Counted from the first letter of the stretch, positions 1 through 12,646 are shown. The stretch: 64,000 bases of DNA from Mammaliicoccus sciuri (GCF_002901825.1 NZ_PPQD01000026.1:121236-185235), one strand, 5' to 3'. Program-made: numbers and translations. Notes: generated by a model from the letters alone, not told the origin.

Positions 1-18
1 ATTTACACCTCTCTTTTA

Positions 19-383
<365 letters not shown>

Positions 384-690
384 GATCATTTCCCCCTTTT
401 TCTATTCATTCTCGTGAAATACAAACGTATTTCATGTTTTAAAACCTGGTCCAAAATTAGAGACATACTTTAGGTGATTAAATCACATAGAATAAGCACA
501 GGTTTATAAAATTGGGATGATTTAATACTTAAGATTTGCATTCGACAACACTTCAAATACTTATCGCTTCTTGTAATCACTCCGATTGTATTCCAAAAAC
601 CTAAATACTATCTTGATTCTTAAAATTGAACGCATTCACGCGTTCAAGAATCACCTAAAGCTAGGCGAATTCGGGGTGAAAGCGTCATTA
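384..690. other. adk-infA intergenic region with inverted repeats
   Basis: About 300 bases without a credible gene. Three structures are visible: a 12-bp inverted repeat, CTTTAGGTGATT at 468-479 and its complement at 649-660, 169 bases apart; a hairpin with 8-bp arms TTGAACGC/GCGTTCAA at 626-633 and 640-647; and a 7-bp hairpin GAAATAC/GTATTTC at 416-433. None is followed by a T-run in the transcribed (minus) direction, so none looks like an intrinsic terminator. No convincing -35/-10 pair was found, although an infA promoter would be expected somewhere here. Confidence 0.6.
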
Positions 691-1356
<666 letters not shown>

Positions 1357-2658
1357 TTATCGTCTTCTAAAGCCTCTATATTCACGTTGATTGAGTTGAG
1401 CTTCTAAAGTTTTCATTGTTTCAATTGCAACACCGATAACGATTAGTAAGCTAGTACCACCAACTTGTATTGCTTGAGGTAAATTCATTAACTTAATTGC
1501 TAAAATCGGAATAATAGAAATTAAAGCTAAGAAAATTGATCCCACAAACGTTAAACGATAAAGCACTTTAGTGATGTATTTTTTAGTTTGATCTCCAGGT
1601 CTAATACCTGGTACATAACTACCTTGTTTTTGTAAGTTTTCTGCCATCTTTTCAGGATTAACCTGAACAAATGCATAAAAGTATGCGAAAGCTATAATTA
1701 AAATAACATATACAATCATACCAATATTATGAGAAGGATCTGCGTAATTTGTAACTGTTTGCGCCCATTCTTGATCAGGGAAGAATAATGTTAAAGTCTT
1801 CGGAAGCATAAAGAATGCCATCGCAAAGATTACCGGAATTACACCTGCTGCATTAACTTTTAAAGGTAAATATGTTGCGTTTGCAGATAAAGAACCACCT
1901 GCGCCTTGAGTTTGACGTTTAGCATATTGAATAGGAATTTTACGAATTGCTTGAAGTACATAAACTGCACCAACAGTAAGTAAAATCATACCTACGAATA
2001 AACCAATCGCTTTTAACCAAGCCATAGTAGTATCATCTGCGCCAACAAAACTTTGTTGGTAAAACTGAATTAATGAGTTTGGCATAGAAGATAATATACC
2101 AGCGAAGATAATAATAGATATACCATTACCAACACCAAATTGTGTTATCTGTTCACCTAACCACATTAAGAAAGCTGTTCCTGCAGTTAAAACAAGTGCT
2201 ATTAACACATAATTTAAGACTGAAGTATTTTGAATTAAATTACCACCGAGCATATTATTAAATGAATATGACATACCTAAGCCTTGAACAAAGGCTAATA
2301 CAATTGTGAAGTAACGTGTAAATTGATTAATCTTTTTACGACCAACTTCACCTTGTTTAGACCACTCTGTAAACTTAGGTACAACATCCATTTGTAATAA
2401 TTGCATTACGATTGAAGCAGTAATGTAAGGCATAATACCCATAGCTAAAATTGAGAAGTTCTGCAAGGCACCTCCACCGAATGTGTTAAACAAATCGGTA
2501 ATACCTTGCGAACCTTTATTTTGATTAAAAGCATCTGGATTAACACCAGGAGCTGGAATATATGTTCCAACTTTAAATATAACGAGCATTGCTAGTGTGA
2601 ATAATATCTTGTTACGAATATCTTTAGTCTTCAAAAAACTAACGATCGTTTCAAACAT
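1357..2658 (-). CDS. secY: preprotein translocase subunit SecY
   Basis: 433 residues with ten predicted membrane segments, the channel-forming core of the SecYEG translocon. It starts [18 protein letters not shown], carries the plug region with [10 protein letters not shown] near residues 62-71, and ends in a basic tail (REYRGFRRR) that contacts SecA or the ribosome. Its ATG shares one base with the rplO stop (TAATG), a sign of translational coupling. This is the housekeeping SecY, not an accessory SecY2: it sits in the spc operon and has full length. Confidence 0.98.
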   Translation of the reverse strand: MFETIVSFLKTKDIRNKILFTLAMLVIFKVGTYIPAPGVNPDAFNQNKGSQGITDLFNTFGGGALQNFSILAMGIMPYITASIVMQLLQMDVVPKFTEWSKQGEVGRKKINQFTRYFTIVLAFVQGLGMSYSFNNMLGGNLIQNTSVLNYVLIALVLTAGTAFLMWLGEQITQFGVGNGISIIIFAGILSSMPNSLIQFYQQSFVGADDTTMAWLKAIGLFVGMILLTVGAVYVLQAIRKIPIQYAKRQTQGAGGSLSANATYLPLKVNAAGVIPVIFAMAFFMLPKTLTLFFPDQEWAQTVTNYADPSHNIGMIVYVILIIAFAYFYAFVQVNPEKMAENLQKQGSYVPGIRPGDQTKKYITKVLYRLTFVGSIFLALISIIPILAIKLMNLPQAIQVGGTSLLIVIGVAIETMKTLEAQLNQREYRGFRRR

Positions 2659-3098
2659 TAGATCACCTCATGCGTTCCGCCCTTACCTTCGATTGCTTCA
2701 ATAGCTGAAGCTGAGAATTTATGAGCTTTTATTGTTAATTTCTTTTCTAATGAACCGTTTCCTAAAACTTTAACGCCAGATTTTTCAGATTTAACAACAC
2801 CTGATTCTACTAATAATGCTGGTGTAACTTCAGTTCCTTCTTCGAAACGATTTAATTGATCAAGATTAACAATTGCATATTCTTTACGGTTGATGTTAGT
2901 GAATCCACGTTTTGGTAAACGACGGAATAATGGTAATTGACCACCTTCGAAACCTAAACGAACACCGCCACCTGAACGTGCTTTTTGACCTTTAGTACCA
3001 CGACCACTTGTTTTACCGTTACCTGTAGCCATACCACGACCAACACGGTTACGTTCTTTACGAGCACCTTTAACTGGTTTCAACTCATGTAATTTCAT
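2658..3098 (-). CDS. rplO: 50S ribosomal protein L15
   Basis: 146 residues, starting [20 protein letters not shown]. The N-terminal third is a glycine/arginine-rich extension that threads into 23S rRNA, the C-terminal part a compact fold, as in all bacterial L15. It lies between rpmD and secY and overlaps the secY start by one base. Confidence 0.98.
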   Translation of the reverse strand: MKLHELKPVKGARKERNRVGRGMATGNGKTSGRGTKGQKARSGGGVRLGFEGGQLPLFRRLPKRGFTNINRKEYAIVNLDQLNRFEEGTEVTPALLVESGVVKSEKSGVKVLGNGSLEKKLTIKAHKFSASAIEAIEGKGGTHEVI

Positions 3099-3128
3099 TT
3101 TGGCACCTCCTTAATACTTTAGATGAAT

Positions 3129-3308
3129 TTATTTTTCAGTAACTTTTACTAAGTGACTTACTTTGTCGATTTGCCCACGAATCGCAGGATTATCTTCAAC
3201 TACTACAGTTGAGTTTGTTTTTTTAAGTCCTAGCGCTTGAACTGTCTTACGTTGAGTTTCAGGACGACCAATAACGCTACGAGTGAGGGTGATTTCTAAT
3301 TTAGCCAT
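3129..3308 (-). CDS. rpmD: 50S ribosomal protein L30
   Basis: 59 residues read by hand: [16 protein letters not shown] at the N-terminus and HLVKVTEK at the end. Short ferredoxin-like L30 with the expected R-S-x-I-G motif. It fills the gap between rpsE and rplO. A GGAGGGA ribosome binding site lies a few bases before the ATG. Confidence 0.97.
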   Translation of the reverse strand: MAKLEITLTRSVIGRPETQRKTVQALGLKKTNSTVVVEDNPAIRGQIDKVSHLVKVTEK

Positions 3309-3324
3309 AGTGTTTGTTCCCTCC

Positions 3325-3825
3325 TTAATTTAATAATTCTTCTACTGATTTACCGCGTAGACTAGCTACTTCTTCGGCATTTTTAAGTTCTTTAAGTCCT
3401 TCGATTGTAGCACGAACCATGTTGATTGGTGTGTTAGAACCTAATGATTTACTTAAGATATCAGTGATACCAGCAAGTTCTAAAACGGCACGAACTGGTC
3501 CACCTGCAATAACACCTGTACCAGGTGCTGCTGGTTTAATTAAAACACGACCTGCACCAAAACGTCCAATAACTTGGTGAGGAGTTGTTCCTTCAACACG
3601 TGGAACTGTTACTAAGTCTTTCTTAGCATCTTCTACTGCTTTTTTAATTGCTTCAGGTACCTCTTGAGCTTTACCAGTACCGAAACCTACGCGACCATTT
3701 TTATCTCCAACAACTACTAAAGCTGTAAAACGGAAACGACGACCACCTTTAACTACTTTAGCTACACGGTTAATCGTAACTACGCGCTCTTCAAATTCTT
3801 TAACTTCTTGTTCTTTACGACGCAT
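3325..3825 (-). CDS. rpsE: 30S ribosomal protein S5
   Basis: 166 residues, the usual staphylococcal length. The double-stranded RNA-binding-like N-terminal domain contains [18 protein letters not shown] (about 24-41), the region where spectinomycin-resistance changes are known; no obvious departure from the wild type is visible. The C-terminal domain follows. S5 contributes to decoding accuracy in the small subunit. Confidence 0.98.
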   Translation of the reverse strand: MRRKEQEVKEFEERVVTINRVAKVVKGGRRFRFTALVVVGDKNGRVGFGTGKAQEVPEAIKKAVEDAKKDLVTVPRVEGTTPHQVIGRFGAGRVLIKPAAPGTGVIAGGPVRAVLELAGITDILSKSLGSNTPINMVRATIEGLKELKNAEEVASLRGKSVEELLN

Positions 3826-3843
3826 GAGTGTCCCTCCTTTAAA

Positions 3844-4206
3844 TTAAAATTGAAGTCCGTTTTCACGAGCTGCATCAGCTAATGCTTTGATACGTCCGTG
3901 GTATAAATATCCTCCACGATCAAATACTACAGCGTCAACGCCTTTTTCAGCGGCACGTTTTGCAACGATTTCGCCTACTTTAGCAGCTGCTTCTACATTA
4001 CCTGATTGCTCTAGGTTAAATTCTTTATCTACAGTTGATGCTTGAGCGATTGTTACACCGTTTAAGTCATCAATTACTTGAGCATAAATATGTTTGTTTG
4101 AACGATATACGTTTAAACGTGGCTTTTCGCTAGTTCCAGCTAATTTAGCACGTACGCGGGCATGTCTTTTCAAACGAACTTTATTTTTGTCGATTTTAGC
4201 GATCAT
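3844..4206 (-). CDS. rplR: 50S ribosomal protein L18
   Basis: 120 residues starting [21 protein letters not shown], the basic N-terminus that binds 5S rRNA. The C-terminal part has the conserved [23 protein letters not shown] pattern. It forms the central protuberance together with L5 and 5S rRNA. Confidence 0.98.
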   Translation of the reverse strand: MIAKIDKNKVRLKRHARVRAKLAGTSEKPRLNVYRSNKHIYAQVIDDLNGVTIAQASTVDKEFNLEQSGNVEAAAKVGEIVAKRAAEKGVDAVVFDRGGYLYHGRIKALADAARENGLQF

Positions 4207-4233
4207 GTTAGTGCTCCTTTCTTATCTTAATGA

Positions 4234-4770
4234 TTACTTACCAGTTTTACCTTCTTTACGACGAACATATTCGCCTTCGTAACGAATACCTTTACCTTTG
4301 TAAGGTTCTGGTGGACGGATTGAACGGATATAAGATGCAATTGCACCAACACGTTCTTTTGAAATACCTTCTACTTTAACTTTAGTGTTTTTCTCTACTG
4401 ATAATGTGATTCCATCTTCAGCAACGATTTCTACAGGGTGAGAATAACCAACGTTTAAGATGATATTTTTACCTTGCATTTGGGCACGGTAACCAACACC
4501 AATAAGTTCTAAGTTTTTCTCGAAACCTTTAGATACACCTTCAATCATGTTAGCGATTAAAGCACGAGTTGTACCATGGATTGTTTTATGTTCTTTAGAG
4601 TCAGATGGACGTACAACTTCTAAGCTGTTGTCCTCTTGTTTATATGTCATTTCTTCATTAAAAGTACTAGTTAATTCACCTTTAGATCCTTTAACTGTTA
4701 CTGTGTTACCTTCGATAGTAACAGTAACGTCTGAAGGGATCTCAATAATTTTCTTACCAACACGGCTCAT
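4234..4770 (-). CDS. rplF: 50S ribosomal protein L6
   Basis: 178 residues with two tandem L6 folds; the second carries the conserved [16 protein letters not shown] signature near residues 152-167. It binds near the sarcin-ricin loop and factor-binding site. A clear GGAGGTG precedes the ATG. Confidence 0.98.
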   Translation of the reverse strand: MSRVGKKIIEIPSDVTVTIEGNTVTVKGSKGELTSTFNEEMTYKQEDNSLEVVRPSDSKEHKTIHGTTRALIANMIEGVSKGFEKNLELIGVGYRAQMQGKNIILNVGYSHPVEIVAEDGITLSVEKNTKVKVEGISKERVGAIASYIRSIRPPEPYKGKGIRYEGEYVRRKEGKTGK

Positions 4771-4799
4771 TATGTGGGCACCTCCTTATAATTTTATAA

Positions 4800-5198
4800 T
4801 TACCAGATATAAGCTAATACTTCTCCACCGATTCCACGTTGTCTAGCATCTTTATCAGTTAAAACACCTTCAGATGTAGAAACAAGTGCAATACCTAAAC
4901 CGTTAAGAACTTTTGGAAGTTCATCAGCTTTAGCATAAACACGTAAACCTGGTTTAGAAATACGTTTTAATCCTGTGATAACGCGCTCGTTGTTTTGACC
5001 ATATTTAAGGAACATACGGATAACACCTTGCTTATCATCTTCGATATATTCTACGCTTTTTACGAATCCTTCTTTTTTAAGGATTTCAGCGATTTCTTTT
5101 TTAATGTTTGATGCAGGTAACTCTAATTTTTCGTGACGTACCATGTTTGCGTTACGCACGCGAGTTAACATATCTGCAATTGGATCTGACATTGTCAT
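4800..5198 (-). CDS. rpsH: 30S ribosomal protein S8
   Basis: 132 residues, starting [18 protein letters not shown] and nearly identical to the well-known staphylococcal S8. The C-terminal [20 protein letters not shown] is the 16S rRNA-binding signature. In E. coli S8 represses its own operon; nothing here shows whether this happens in this organism. Confidence 0.98.
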   Translation of the reverse strand: MTMSDPIADMLTRVRNANMVRHEKLELPASNIKKEIAEILKKEGFVKSVEYIEDDKQGVIRMFLKYGQNNERVITGLKRISKPGLRVYAKADELPKVLNGLGIALVSTSEGVLTDKDARQRGIGGEVLAYIW

Positions 5199-5227
5199 TT
5201 GTGTTTCCTCCTTTCATTCTTTTGAGT

Positions 5228-5413
5228 TTACCAGCTAGCTTTACGTACGCCAGGGATTTGGCCTTTGTATGCTAGTTCACGGAAACAAATACGGCAAAGT
5301 TTGAATTTACGATATACTGAGTGTGGACGTCCACAACGTTCACAACGAGTGTATTCACGAACTCCGAATTTTTGTTTACGTTGTTGTTTAGCGATCATTG
5401 ATTTTTTAGCCAC
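5228..5413 (-). CDS. rpsZ: 30S ribosomal protein S14, zinc-binding type
   Basis: 61 residues, the short zinc form of S14: C24-x2-C27-x12-C40-x2-C43 forms the ribbon. Staphylococci usually carry this housekeeping copy in the spc operon plus a zinc-independent, longer paralogue elsewhere that is induced in zinc starvation; only the zinc form is in this window. The symbol rpsN is also used for this gene. Confidence 0.97.
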   Translation of the reverse strand: MAKKSMIAKQQRKQKFGVREYTRCERCGRPHSVYRKFKLCRICFRELAYKGQIPGVRKASW

Positions 5414-5440
5414 TTAATTAGCCTCCTTTATAATTAGAGA

Positions 5441-5980
5441 TTACTTTTGAAATGGCATACCGAATTGTGTTAACAATTCACGAGCTTCCTCGTCAGTGTT
5501 AGCAGTTGTAACGATAACGATATCCATTCCTCGTACTTTACTTACTTTATCATAGTCGATTTCAGGGAAAATTAATTGTTCCTTAACACCTAAAGTGTAA
5601 TTTCCACGACCGTCGAATGCTTTTTTAGAGATACCACGGAAGTCACGTACACGTGGTAATGAAACTGAGATTAATTTATCAAAGAATTCATACATTCTTT
5701 CTCCACGTAATGTAACTTTTGCACCGATTGGCATACCTTCACGAAGACGGAAAGTCGCAATAGATTTTTTAGCTTTAGTTACTAATGGTTTTTGACCAGT
5801 GATTGCTTGAAGTTCTTCAACTGCAGAGTCTAAAACTTTAGAGTTTTGAACTGCATCACCGATACCCATGTTTACAACTATTTTTTCGATTTTTGGTACT
5901 TCCATAACTGAACTATAGTTAAATTTCTTAACTAACTCAGCAGAAATTTCATTATTAAACTTTTCTTTTAAACGTGTCAA
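5441..5980 (-). CDS. rplE: 50S ribosomal protein L5
   Basis: 179 residues from a TTG start, giving [11 protein letters not shown]. An upstream in-frame GTG at 5998 would add six residues, but the AAAGGAGG ribosome binding site lies inside that extension and is spaced correctly for the TTG at 5980, so the shorter form is chosen. L5 binds 5S rRNA and contacts the P-site tRNA. The C-terminal [13 protein letters not shown] block is typical. Confidence 0.95.
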   Translation of the reverse strand: MTRLKEKFNNEISAELVKKFNYSSVMEVPKIEKIVVNMGIGDAVQNSKVLDSAVEELQAITGQKPLVTKAKKSIATFRLREGMPIGAKVTLRGERMYEFFDKLISVSLPRVRDFRGISKKAFDGRGNYTLGVKEQLIFPEIDYDKVSKVRGMDIVIVTTANTDEEARELLTQFGMPFQK

Positions 5981-6005
5981 AGTGGATCCTCCTTTCACTT
6001 AATAA

Positions 6006-6326
6006 TTATTCATTTGATGATTTGATTTCTTCGCCAGATTTTTTAGCGATACGAACTTTTTTACCATCTACTACTTTGAATCCAACACGAGTTGGTTCGT
6101 TTGTCTTAGGATCAAGTAATTGAACGTTTGATACGTGGATAGTACCTTCTGTTTCTAAGATACCACCTTCTGGATTGAACTGAGTTGGTTTTTGGTGTTT
6201 TTTAATGATGTTTACACCTTCTACAACTACGCGTTCTTTCTTAGGTAATGCTTCTAAAACTTTACCAGTTTTACCTTTATCTTTACCTGAGATAACGATT
6301 ACGTTGTCACCTTTACGTACGTGCAT
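6006..6326 (-). CDS. rplX: 50S ribosomal protein L24
   Basis: 106 residues beginning [21 protein letters not shown], a KOW motif that initiates large-subunit assembly on 23S rRNA. Length and order (rplN-rplX-rplE) are standard. A GGAGGTG ribosome binding site precedes the start. Confidence 0.98.
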   Translation of the reverse strand: MHVRKGDNVIVISGKDKGKTGKVLEALPKKERVVVEGVNIIKKHQKPTQFNPEGGILETEGTIHVSNVQLLDPKTNEPTRVGFKVVDGKKVRIAKKSGEEIKSSNE

Positions 6327-6369
6327 GTGTAGGCACCTCCTTAGGAATTTTGTTTTTTATCATTATAGA

Positions 6370-6768
<399 letters not shown>

Positions 6769-6771
6769 CTA

Positions 6772-7035
6772 TTAAATAATTACTGATTCTTCAACGATTT
6801 CAACTAGACGAAAACGCTTAGTTGATGATAAAGGACGTGTTTCTGCAATCTTAACGATATCGCCCATTTTTGCTGAATTGTTTTCATCATGCGTTTTATA
6901 TTTTTTTGAATATTTTACGCGTTTACCATATAATTTATGAGTTTTGTATGTTTCAACAACTACTGTAATAGTTTTATCCATTTTATCTGAAACTACTTTA
7001 CCAACGTAAACTTTGCGGTCATTTCTTTCACTCAC
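6772..7035 (-). CDS. rpsQ: 30S ribosomal protein S17
   Basis: 87 residues, an OB fold starting [21 protein letters not shown]. Contains the [25 protein letters not shown] signature region. Binds 16S rRNA early in assembly. It lies between rpmC and rplN as expected. Confidence 0.98.
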   Translation of the reverse strand: MSERNDRKVYVGKVVSDKMDKTITVVVETYKTHKLYGKRVKYSKKYKTHDENNSAKMGDIVKIAETRPLSSTKRFRLVEIVEESVII

Positions 7036-7058
7036 AGTAATGAACCTCCTCTACTTGA

Positions 7059-7274
7059 TTATTTATTATCTGCTGCTTTCTCTTCTTCGATTTCTCTTTC
7101 GCGAACGATTGTTTTTAGACGTGCAATCGTCTTTTTAACTTTTCGAATGTTAGCAGTCTCTTCAAGTTGACCAGTTGCTAACTGAAAGCGTAAGTTGAAT
7201 AATTGCTCTTTAGCTTCTTTGATTTCTTTTTCAATTTCAGTAGTGGTTAAATTTCTGATATCCTTAGCTTTCAT
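7059..7274 (-). CDS. rpmC: 50S ribosomal protein L29
   Basis: 71 residues from [17 protein letters not shown], an all-helical hairpin at the exit-tunnel rim. A longer reading frame begins at 7298, but the family length and the GGTGGTGA ribosome binding site favour the start at 7274. The gene overlaps the end of rplP by 11 bases, so translation is probably coupled. Confidence 0.96.
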   Translation of the reverse strand: MKAKDIRNLTTTEIEKEIKEAKEQLFNLRFQLATGQLEETANIRKVKKTIARLKTIVREREIEEEKAADNK

Positions 7275-7698
7275 TTGTGTCACCACCCAATTCTTCACGT
7301 TTTACAAACTTAGATTTAACTGGAAGTTTGTGTGCTGCAAGACGTAATGCTTCACGTGCAACTTCTTCTTGAACACCTGCAACTTCGAACAAGATACGTC
7401 CTGGTTTAACTACTGCTACCCATCCTTCAACTGCACCTTTACCTGAACCCATACGTACTTCTAAAGGTTTTTTAGTATAAGGTGTATGTGGGAATATTTT
7501 GATCCATACTTTTCCGCCACGTTTCATGTAACGTGTCATTGCGATACGAGCTGATTCGATTTGACGAGAAGTAATCCAAGCTGCTGTTTGAGCTTGTAAA
7601 CCGTACTCACCAAATGTTACTTCATTTCCGCCTTTTGAACGACCAGTTGTTTTTGGACGATGTTGACGACGGAATTTAACACGCTTTGGTAATAACAT
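7264..7698 (-). CDS. rplP: 50S ribosomal protein L16
   Basis: 144 residues, starting [19 protein letters not shown]. The conserved [19 protein letters not shown] block sits near residues 82-100. L16 organises the A site. The R81 position hydroxylated in some bacteria lies in this block, but no matching hydroxylase is in the window. Confidence 0.98.
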   Translation of the reverse strand: MLLPKRVKFRRQHRPKTTGRSKGGNEVTFGEYGLQAQTAAWITSRQIESARIAMTRYMKRGGKVWIKIFPHTPYTKKPLEVRMGSGKGAVEGWVAVVKPGRILFEVAGVQEEVAREALRLAAHKLPVKSKFVKREELGGDTNES

Positions 7699-7700
7699 TA

Positions 7701-8354
7701 TTATTTTCCTCCTTCACTAGACTTCTTTGTAGGAAGAACTTCTCCACGGTAGATCCATACTTTAACACCTAATTTACCGTAAGTAGTGTCGGCTTCTTCA
7801 TGTGCGAAATCAATGTCTGCACGTAATGTATGAAGTGGAACAGTTCCTTCTGAATATTGTTCTGCACGAGCGATATCTGCGCCACCTAAACGACCAGATA
7901 CTTGAGTTTTGATACCTTTAGCTCCCAATTTCATTGCGCGTTGGATAGCTTGTTTTTGAGCACGACGGAAAGATACACGGTTTTCTAATTGACGAGCAAT
8001 ATTATTTGCTACCAATGTTGCATCTAAATCAACTTTTTTGATTTCGATAACGTTGATGTGTACTTTTTTGTTAGTCAATGCGTTTAATTTGTTACGTAAT
8101 TTTTCAATTTCTGAACCGCCTTTACCAATAACCATACCTGGTTTACCAGTGTGGATAGCGATATTGATACGATTTGCTGCACGTTCAATTTCAACACTTG
8201 AAACTGAAGCTTCTTTTAATGCTTCTGCGATATATTTACGAACTTTTAAGTCTTCATGTAAAAGTGTTGCGAAGTCTTTACCTGCATACCACTTTGCTTC
8301 CCAGTCACGAATTACACCGACACGAAGTCCGATTGGATTAATTTTTTGACCCAC
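7701..8354 (-). CDS. rpsC: 30S ribosomal protein S3
   Basis: 217 residues with an N-terminal KH type II domain, signature [21 protein letters not shown] near residues 70-90, and a C-terminal domain ending in [10 protein letters not shown]. Part of the mRNA entry channel and its helicase activity. It is followed by rplP after only two bases. Confidence 0.98.
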   Translation of the reverse strand: MGQKINPIGLRVGVIRDWEAKWYAGKDFATLLHEDLKVRKYIAEALKEASVSSVEIERAANRINIAIHTGKPGMVIGKGGSEIEKLRNKLNALTNKKVHINVIEIKKVDLDATLVANNIARQLENRVSFRRAQKQAIQRAMKLGAKGIKTQVSGRLGGADIARAEQYSEGTVPLHTLRADIDFAHEEADTTYGKLGVKVWIYRGEVLPTKKSSEGGK

Positions 8355-8382
8355 TATATTCCCTCCTTAATGATTTAGTTAA

Positions 8383-8739
8383 TTATGCTTCTTTAACTTC
8401 TTTAGCTTCTTTTTCGCCAACTACGATTGTAATATGGCTAGTACGTTTGTTAATCGCACTTGCACGACCTTGTGCACGTGGACGGAAACGTTTCAATGTA
8501 GGTCCTTCATTAGCGTAAGCTTCTTTTACTACTAATGTGTCAGGATTTAAATCATAGTTATGTTCTGCATTTGCTAATGCTGACATTAATAATTTTTCAA
8601 CAACAGGTGATGTTGCTTTGTTTGTTAATTTTAAGATGGCAATTGCTTCTGCCACTTCTTTACCTCTAATAAGATCTAAAACTAATCTCACTTTACGAGG
8701 TGCGATTCTTATTGTTCTAGCAACCGCTTTTGCTTCCAT
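8383..8739 (-). CDS. rplV: 50S ribosomal protein L22
   Basis: 118 residues. The globular part precedes the long beta-hairpin that lines the exit tunnel (around [19 protein letters not shown], about 83-101). Macrolide-resistance insertions occur in this hairpin; none is apparent. Ends in an acidic/basic tail, KEAKEVKEA. Confidence 0.98.
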   Translation of the reverse strand: MEAKAVARTIRIAPRKVRLVLDLIRGKEVAEAIAILKLTNKATSPVVEKLLMSALANAEHNYDLNPDTLVVKEAYANEGPTLKRFRPRAQGRASAINKRTSHITIVVGEKEAKEVKEA

Positions 8740-8764
8740 TGTGACTTCCTCCTCTTTTTAGAAA

Positions 8765-9043
8765 TTAGCGTTTAGTCTTTTTGTCGTCTGCAGCATGACC
8801 TTTATAAGTACGTGTAGGTGCAAACTCTCCTAATTTATGTCCAACCATATCTTCAGTAATGAAAACTGGCACATGTTTACGACCATCATATACTGCTATT
8901 GTATGTCCGATGAAGTTAGGAAATACTGTTGAACGACGAGACCATGTTTTAATAACTGATTTTTTTTCACCTTCGTTTTGAGCTTCAACTTTTTTCATTA
9001 AATGATCATCAACGAAAGGTCCTTTTTTAAGACTACGAGCCAT
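8765..9043 (-). CDS. rpsS: 30S ribosomal protein S19
   Basis: 92 residues from [19 protein letters not shown]. The open frame extends 12 codons further upstream, but a GGGAGGCGCC ribosome binding site lies directly before the ATG at 9043 and 92 residues is the family length. S19 forms the head of the 30S subunit with S13. Confidence 0.97.
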   Translation of the reverse strand: MARSLKKGPFVDDHLMKKVEAQNEGEKKSVIKTWSRRSTVFPNFIGHTIAVYDGRKHVPVFITEDMVGHKLGEFAPTRTYKGHAADDKKTKR

Positions 9044-9107
9044 TATGGCGCCTCCCTTCTTATTTAATGCGCGCGGCATCTAAGCCGCACACGTAAATAA
9101 GGTATTA

Positions 9108-9941
9108 TTATTTTTTCTTACGACCACGAACGATAAATTTAGATGAACGTTGGTTTTGTTTACGAGTTTTCTTACCAAGTGTTGGTTTGCCCCATGGAGA
9201 CATTGGTGATTTAAGACCGATTGGTGTACGACCTTCACCACCACCATGTGGGTGATCGTTAGGGTTCATTACAGAACCACGAACTGTAGGACGTTTACCC
9301 ATCCATCTAGAACGACCAGCTTTACCAATTGTGATTAATTCGTGTTGTTCATTACCAACTTGACCGATTGTTGCACGACAAGTAGATAAGATCATACGAA
9401 CTTCACCTGATTTAAGACGAACTAGTACGTATTTACCTTCTTTACCAAGTACTTGAGCACTTGTACCAGCTGAACGGACTAATTGTCCACCTTTACCTGG
9501 TTTTAATTCGATGTTGTGAATTGTAGTACCAACTGGGATATCAGTTAATGCTAATGCATTACCTACTTTGATATCTGCATCTGGACCATTGAATACTTCT
9601 TGTCCTACTTTTAATCCTTTAGGAGCAATGATATATCTTTTTTCACCATCTGCGTATACTAATAATGCGATATTAGCTGAACGGTTTGGATCATACTCGA
9701 TAGTTGCTACTTTAGCAGGAATTCCATCTTTGTTACGTTTGAAATCAATTACACGGTATTGACGTTTATGACCGCCACCTCTGTGACGAACTGTCAATTT
9801 ACCTTGGTTGTTACGTCCCGCTTTTCTCGGAAGCGGTTGTAATAAAGACTTTTCAGGAGTCGTTGATGTAATTTCAGCGAAGTCTGAAGATGTCATATTA
9901 CGACGACCATTTGTAATTGGCTTATACTTTTTAAGAGCCAT
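9108..9941 (-). CDS. rplB: 50S ribosomal protein L2
   Basis: 277 residues. OB fold followed by an SH3-like domain and the C-terminal tail containing [15 protein letters not shown], the L2 signature (near 223-237) with the conserved histidine close to the peptidyl transferase centre. One of the most conserved proteins in the window. Confidence 0.98.
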   Translation of the reverse strand: MALKKYKPITNGRRNMTSSDFAEITSTTPEKSLLQPLPRKAGRNNQGKLTVRHRGGGHKRQYRVIDFKRNKDGIPAKVATIEYDPNRSANIALLVYADGEKRYIIAPKGLKVGQEVFNGPDADIKVGNALALTDIPVGTTIHNIELKPGKGGQLVRSAGTSAQVLGKEGKYVLVRLKSGEVRMILSTCRATIGQVGNEQHELITIGKAGRSRWMGKRPTVRGSVMNPNDHPHGGGEGRTPIGLKSPMSPWGKPTLGKKTRKQNQRSSKFIVRGRKKK

Positions 9942-9972
9942 TGTCGTTTTACCTCCTTAATGGTAATTGTTT

Positions 9973-10251
9973 TTAGTTAAATAGGTCTATTGAAGAACCT
10001 TCTTTTAGAGTTACGATTGCTTTACGACGTTTGTTAGTGAAACCATTGTAACGACCAACACGTTTAGCTTTTGCTTTAACGTTCATGATATTTACTGTAT
10101 CAACTTTCACGTCGAAAATTTCTTCGATTGCGATTTTTACTTGTGTTTTGTTTGCACGTGTATCTACATCAAATGTGTATTTATCTAAAGCCATATCTGA
10201 TGAAGATTTTTCTGTGATTACGGGGCGCTTAATAACATCTCTTGCTTCCAT
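9973..10251 (-). CDS. rplW: 50S ribosomal protein L23
   Basis: 92 residues starting [17 protein letters not shown]. It sits at the tunnel exit and docks SRP and trigger factor. Its ATG overlaps the rplD stop by one base (TAATG), so the two are translationally coupled. Confidence 0.98.
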   Translation of the reverse strand: MEARDVIKRPVITEKSSSDMALDKYTFDVDTRANKTQVKIAIEEIFDVKVDTVNIMNVKAKAKRVGRYNGFTNKRRKAIVTLKEGSSIDLFN

Positions 10252-10874
10252 TATGCGAGCACCTCCTCTACTTTATCCACTGCTGCTTTAGTTATTACGA
10301 CTTTACTAGAATCTAAGATATCTAATACGTTTAAGCTTTGAGCGTCGATAACTTTAACACCTGGAATGTTACGAGCTGATAATTCAACGTTGCTGTCTAC
10401 AGTATCAACGATGAATAAAACTTTCTTAGAAAGTTCTAAGTTGCTCATTACATTTTTGAATTCTTTTGTTTTAGGTGCATCAAAGTTGAATGCTTCTAAA
10501 ACTGTTAATTCGTTACCACTTACTTTTGAAGATAATGCAGAACGTAATGCTAAACGACGCATTTTCTTAGGCATTTTGTAAGAATAACTTCTTGGTGTAG
10601 GACCGAATACGATACCACCACCACGCCATTGTGGCGCACGGATTGTACCTTGACGAGCACGACCTGTACCTTTTTGTTTCCAAGGTTTACGTCCACCACC
10701 ACGAACTGCTGAACGATTTTTAACTGCGTGAGTACCTTGGCGTAATGAAGCACGTTGTAAGTTGACTGCTTCGAATAATACGTGTTGGTTTGGTTCGATA
10801 CCAAATACACTATCATTTAATTCGATAGAACCTGATTTTGATCCATCTACTTTTAATACATCAATATTAGCCAT
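10251..10874 (-). CDS. rplD: 50S ribosomal protein L4
   Basis: 207 residues from [16 protein letters not shown]; the frame is open seven codons further, but the GGAGGAAAC ribosome binding site selects 10874. The long extended loop (about 45-100, with [25 protein letters not shown] residues) reaches into the exit tunnel. In E. coli L4 represses the S10 operon through its leader; in this family such control is not established, but the leader here does fold (see 11966-11997). Confidence 0.97.
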   Translation of the reverse strand: MANIDVLKVDGSKSGSIELNDSVFGIEPNQHVLFEAVNLQRASLRQGTHAVKNRSAVRGGGRKPWKQKGTGRARQGTIRAPQWRGGGIVFGPTPRSYSYKMPKKMRRLALRSALSSKVSGNELTVLEAFNFDAPKTKEFKNVMSNLELSKKVLFIVDTVDSNVELSARNIPGVKVIDAQSLNVLDILDSSKVVITKAAVDKVEEVLA

Positions 10875-10903
10875 AATGTTGTTTCCTCCTTTCACCTAAA
10901 TAA

Positions 10904-11566
10904 TTATTTATTACCTTTTTTAATTGAAGTTGTAAGTTTTACTAAACCTTTTTTAGGACCTGGCACGTTACCTTTAACTAAAATTACGTTATTTTCTGCA
11001 TCAACTTTAACTACTTCTAAGTTTTGCATAGTAACTGTGTTTCCGCCCATACGGCCTGGTAATTCTTTACCTTTAAATACTTTAGAAGCATCTGAAGCCA
11101 TACCCATTGAACCAGAGCCTCTGTGGTAACGAGAACCGTGACTCATTGGTCCACGAGAGAATCCGTGACGTTTAATTGAGCCTTGGAAACCTTTACCTTT
11201 TGAAACGCCTGTTGCATCAATAATGTCTCCTGCTTGGAAAGTATCTACAGTGACTTCTTGACCTACCTCGTATGCTGAAACATCAATGTTTCTGAATTCA
11301 CGAGTGAAGCGCTTAGGTGCTGTACCTGCTTTTTTAGCATGGCCTTCAGCAGCTTTAGTAGCATATTTGTTAGATTTACGATCTTTTTTATATGCTTGTT
11401 TGTCTTCAAAACCGATTTGAACAGCGTTGTAGCCGTCCACTTCTTCAGTTTTAGTTTGTAATACTACGTTTTGACTAGCTTCTACTACAGTAACTGGTAT
11501 TAATTCACCGTTTTCTGCGAATACTTGTGTCATTCCAATTTTTCTTCCTAAGATTCCTTTGGTCAT
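10904..11566 (-). CDS. rplC: 50S ribosomal protein L3
   Basis: 220 residues from [16 protein letters not shown]. An upstream in-frame start at 11578 is less likely because the CAGGAGGTG site is spaced for 11566. The loop near [24 protein letters not shown] (about 145-168) is close to the peptidyl transferase centre, where linezolid-resistance changes are known; the visible residues look wild type. Confidence 0.97.
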   Translation of the reverse strand: MTKGILGRKIGMTQVFAENGELIPVTVVEASQNVVLQTKTEEVDGYNAVQIGFEDKQAYKKDRKSNKYATKAAEGHAKKAGTAPKRFTREFRNIDVSAYEVGQEVTVDTFQAGDIIDATGVSKGKGFQGSIKRHGFSRGPMSHGSRYHRGSGSMGMASDASKVFKGKELPGRMGGNTVTMQNLEVVKVDAENNVILVKGNVPGPKKGLVKLTTSIKKGNK

Positions 11567-11597
11567 CGAAAGTCGCACCTCCTGTTATTTTAATGAA

Positions 11598-11963
<366 letters not shown>

Positions 11964-11965
11964 TT

Positions 11966-11997
11966 ACACACCGCCATGGCAAAGCGGCCGGGTGTGT
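11966..11997 (-). promoter_or_regulatory. S10 operon leader hairpin
   Basis: GC-rich inverted repeat with 7-bp arms ACACACC (11966-11972) and GGTGTGT (11991-11997), extended inward by a GCC/GGC pairing. It lies about 60 bases before rpsJ in the transcribed leader, whose start is predicted near 12035. No T-run follows, so it is not a simple terminator. It may be a leader-control element or an RNA-stability feature; no known leader class was recognised. Confidence 0.55.
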
Positions 11998-12041
11998 CAG
12001 TAACCTCTCGCTTCATCGCTTCTTAAAGTCCAACATTAGAT

Positions 12042-12070
12042 ATGATACATGATTTATTTCTATTAATCAA
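12042..12070 (-). promoter_or_regulatory. predicted SigA promoter of the S10-spc operon
   Basis: On the minus strand, -35 TTGATT (12065-12070), a 17-base spacer and -10 TATCAT (12042-12047). Transcription would start near 12035 and leave a leader of about 130 bases before rpsJ. The rest of the 11907-12223 gap holds the leader hairpin and, on the other strand, the promoter of the next gene. Confidence 0.7.
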
Positions 12071-12182
12071 TAGATAACCATATATTTTTTTCTAATTTCA
12101 TCTAACACATACCCAAGTATTATAACGGATTATGCGTTCTTTTTCAATAGGTAAAATTTAAATAGATAATTTGTAATCTAAA

Positions 12183-12191
12183 TGTTATAAT
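12183..12191 (+). promoter_or_regulatory. extended -10 promoter for the 12224 gene
   Basis: TGTTATAAT: a perfect TATAAT at 12186-12191 preceded by the TG of an extended -10. The -35 region is poor, as expected for this promoter class. It lies 33 bases before the start codon at 12224. Confidence 0.6.
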
Positions 12192-12223
12192 ATAACAAGC
12201 AATTTTAACTAGGTGGTGAAATC

Positions 12224-12592
12224 ATGAAAAGAGGAATTAAATCAGTTTTGCTAGTTCTTTCTATTATATTAGTTGTATCTGAGTTATTATTAGCCATACC
12301 TTTTCTAGGTGGAGGAATCGTTCTTTCAACTGGTTATAATGCTTTGGTACTTAATGGAACGTTATACTTTATTACGACTCTCATCCTATTAATAGATAAC
12401 CAGAATTCTGTTAAAGTAATATTTATCATTCCATTAATCGGACTAATCGCTAGCTTTGTTGCAATCATTCCTATTATTGGCTGGTTATTACATATCGTAA
12501 TGGTCGTATTAATGATCATCTTCTTATTTACGATTATAATTGCGCCAGTATATATCCCATCTAAATATTACAAGACTACTTATAAAAGTTAA
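12224..12592 (+). CDS. small membrane protein, function unknown
   Basis: 122 residues, about 65% hydrophobic, with four likely membrane segments (roughly 6-27, 42-58, 66-88 and 90-113) and a basic end (KYYKTTYKS). The start is supported by AGGTGGTG 6 bases upstream and an extended -10 promoter. It is a single-gene unit diverging from the S10 operon and ends at a strong bidirectional terminator. I do not recognise the family; small tetraspan proteins of this kind are common in staphylococci and mostly uncharacterised. Confidence 0.75.
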   Translation: MKRGIKSVLLVLSIILVVSELLLAIPFLGGGIVLSTGYNALVLNGTLYFITTLILLIDNQNSVKVIFIIPLIGLIASFVAIIPIIGWLLHIVMVVLMIIFLFTIIIAPVYIPSKYYKTTYKS

Positions 12593-12601
12593 TATATAAA
12601 T

Positions 12602-12645
12602 AAAAAGCCACGAGACTTCATTAAATGAAGTCTCGTGGCTTTTTT
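12602..12645. terminator. bidirectional intrinsic terminator
   Basis: Near-perfect hairpin with arms GCCACGAGACTTCA and TGAAGTCTCGTGGC, flanked by A-run and T-run, so it can end both the 12224 gene and the convergent permease gene. Confidence 0.92.
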
Positions 12646-12646
12646 A

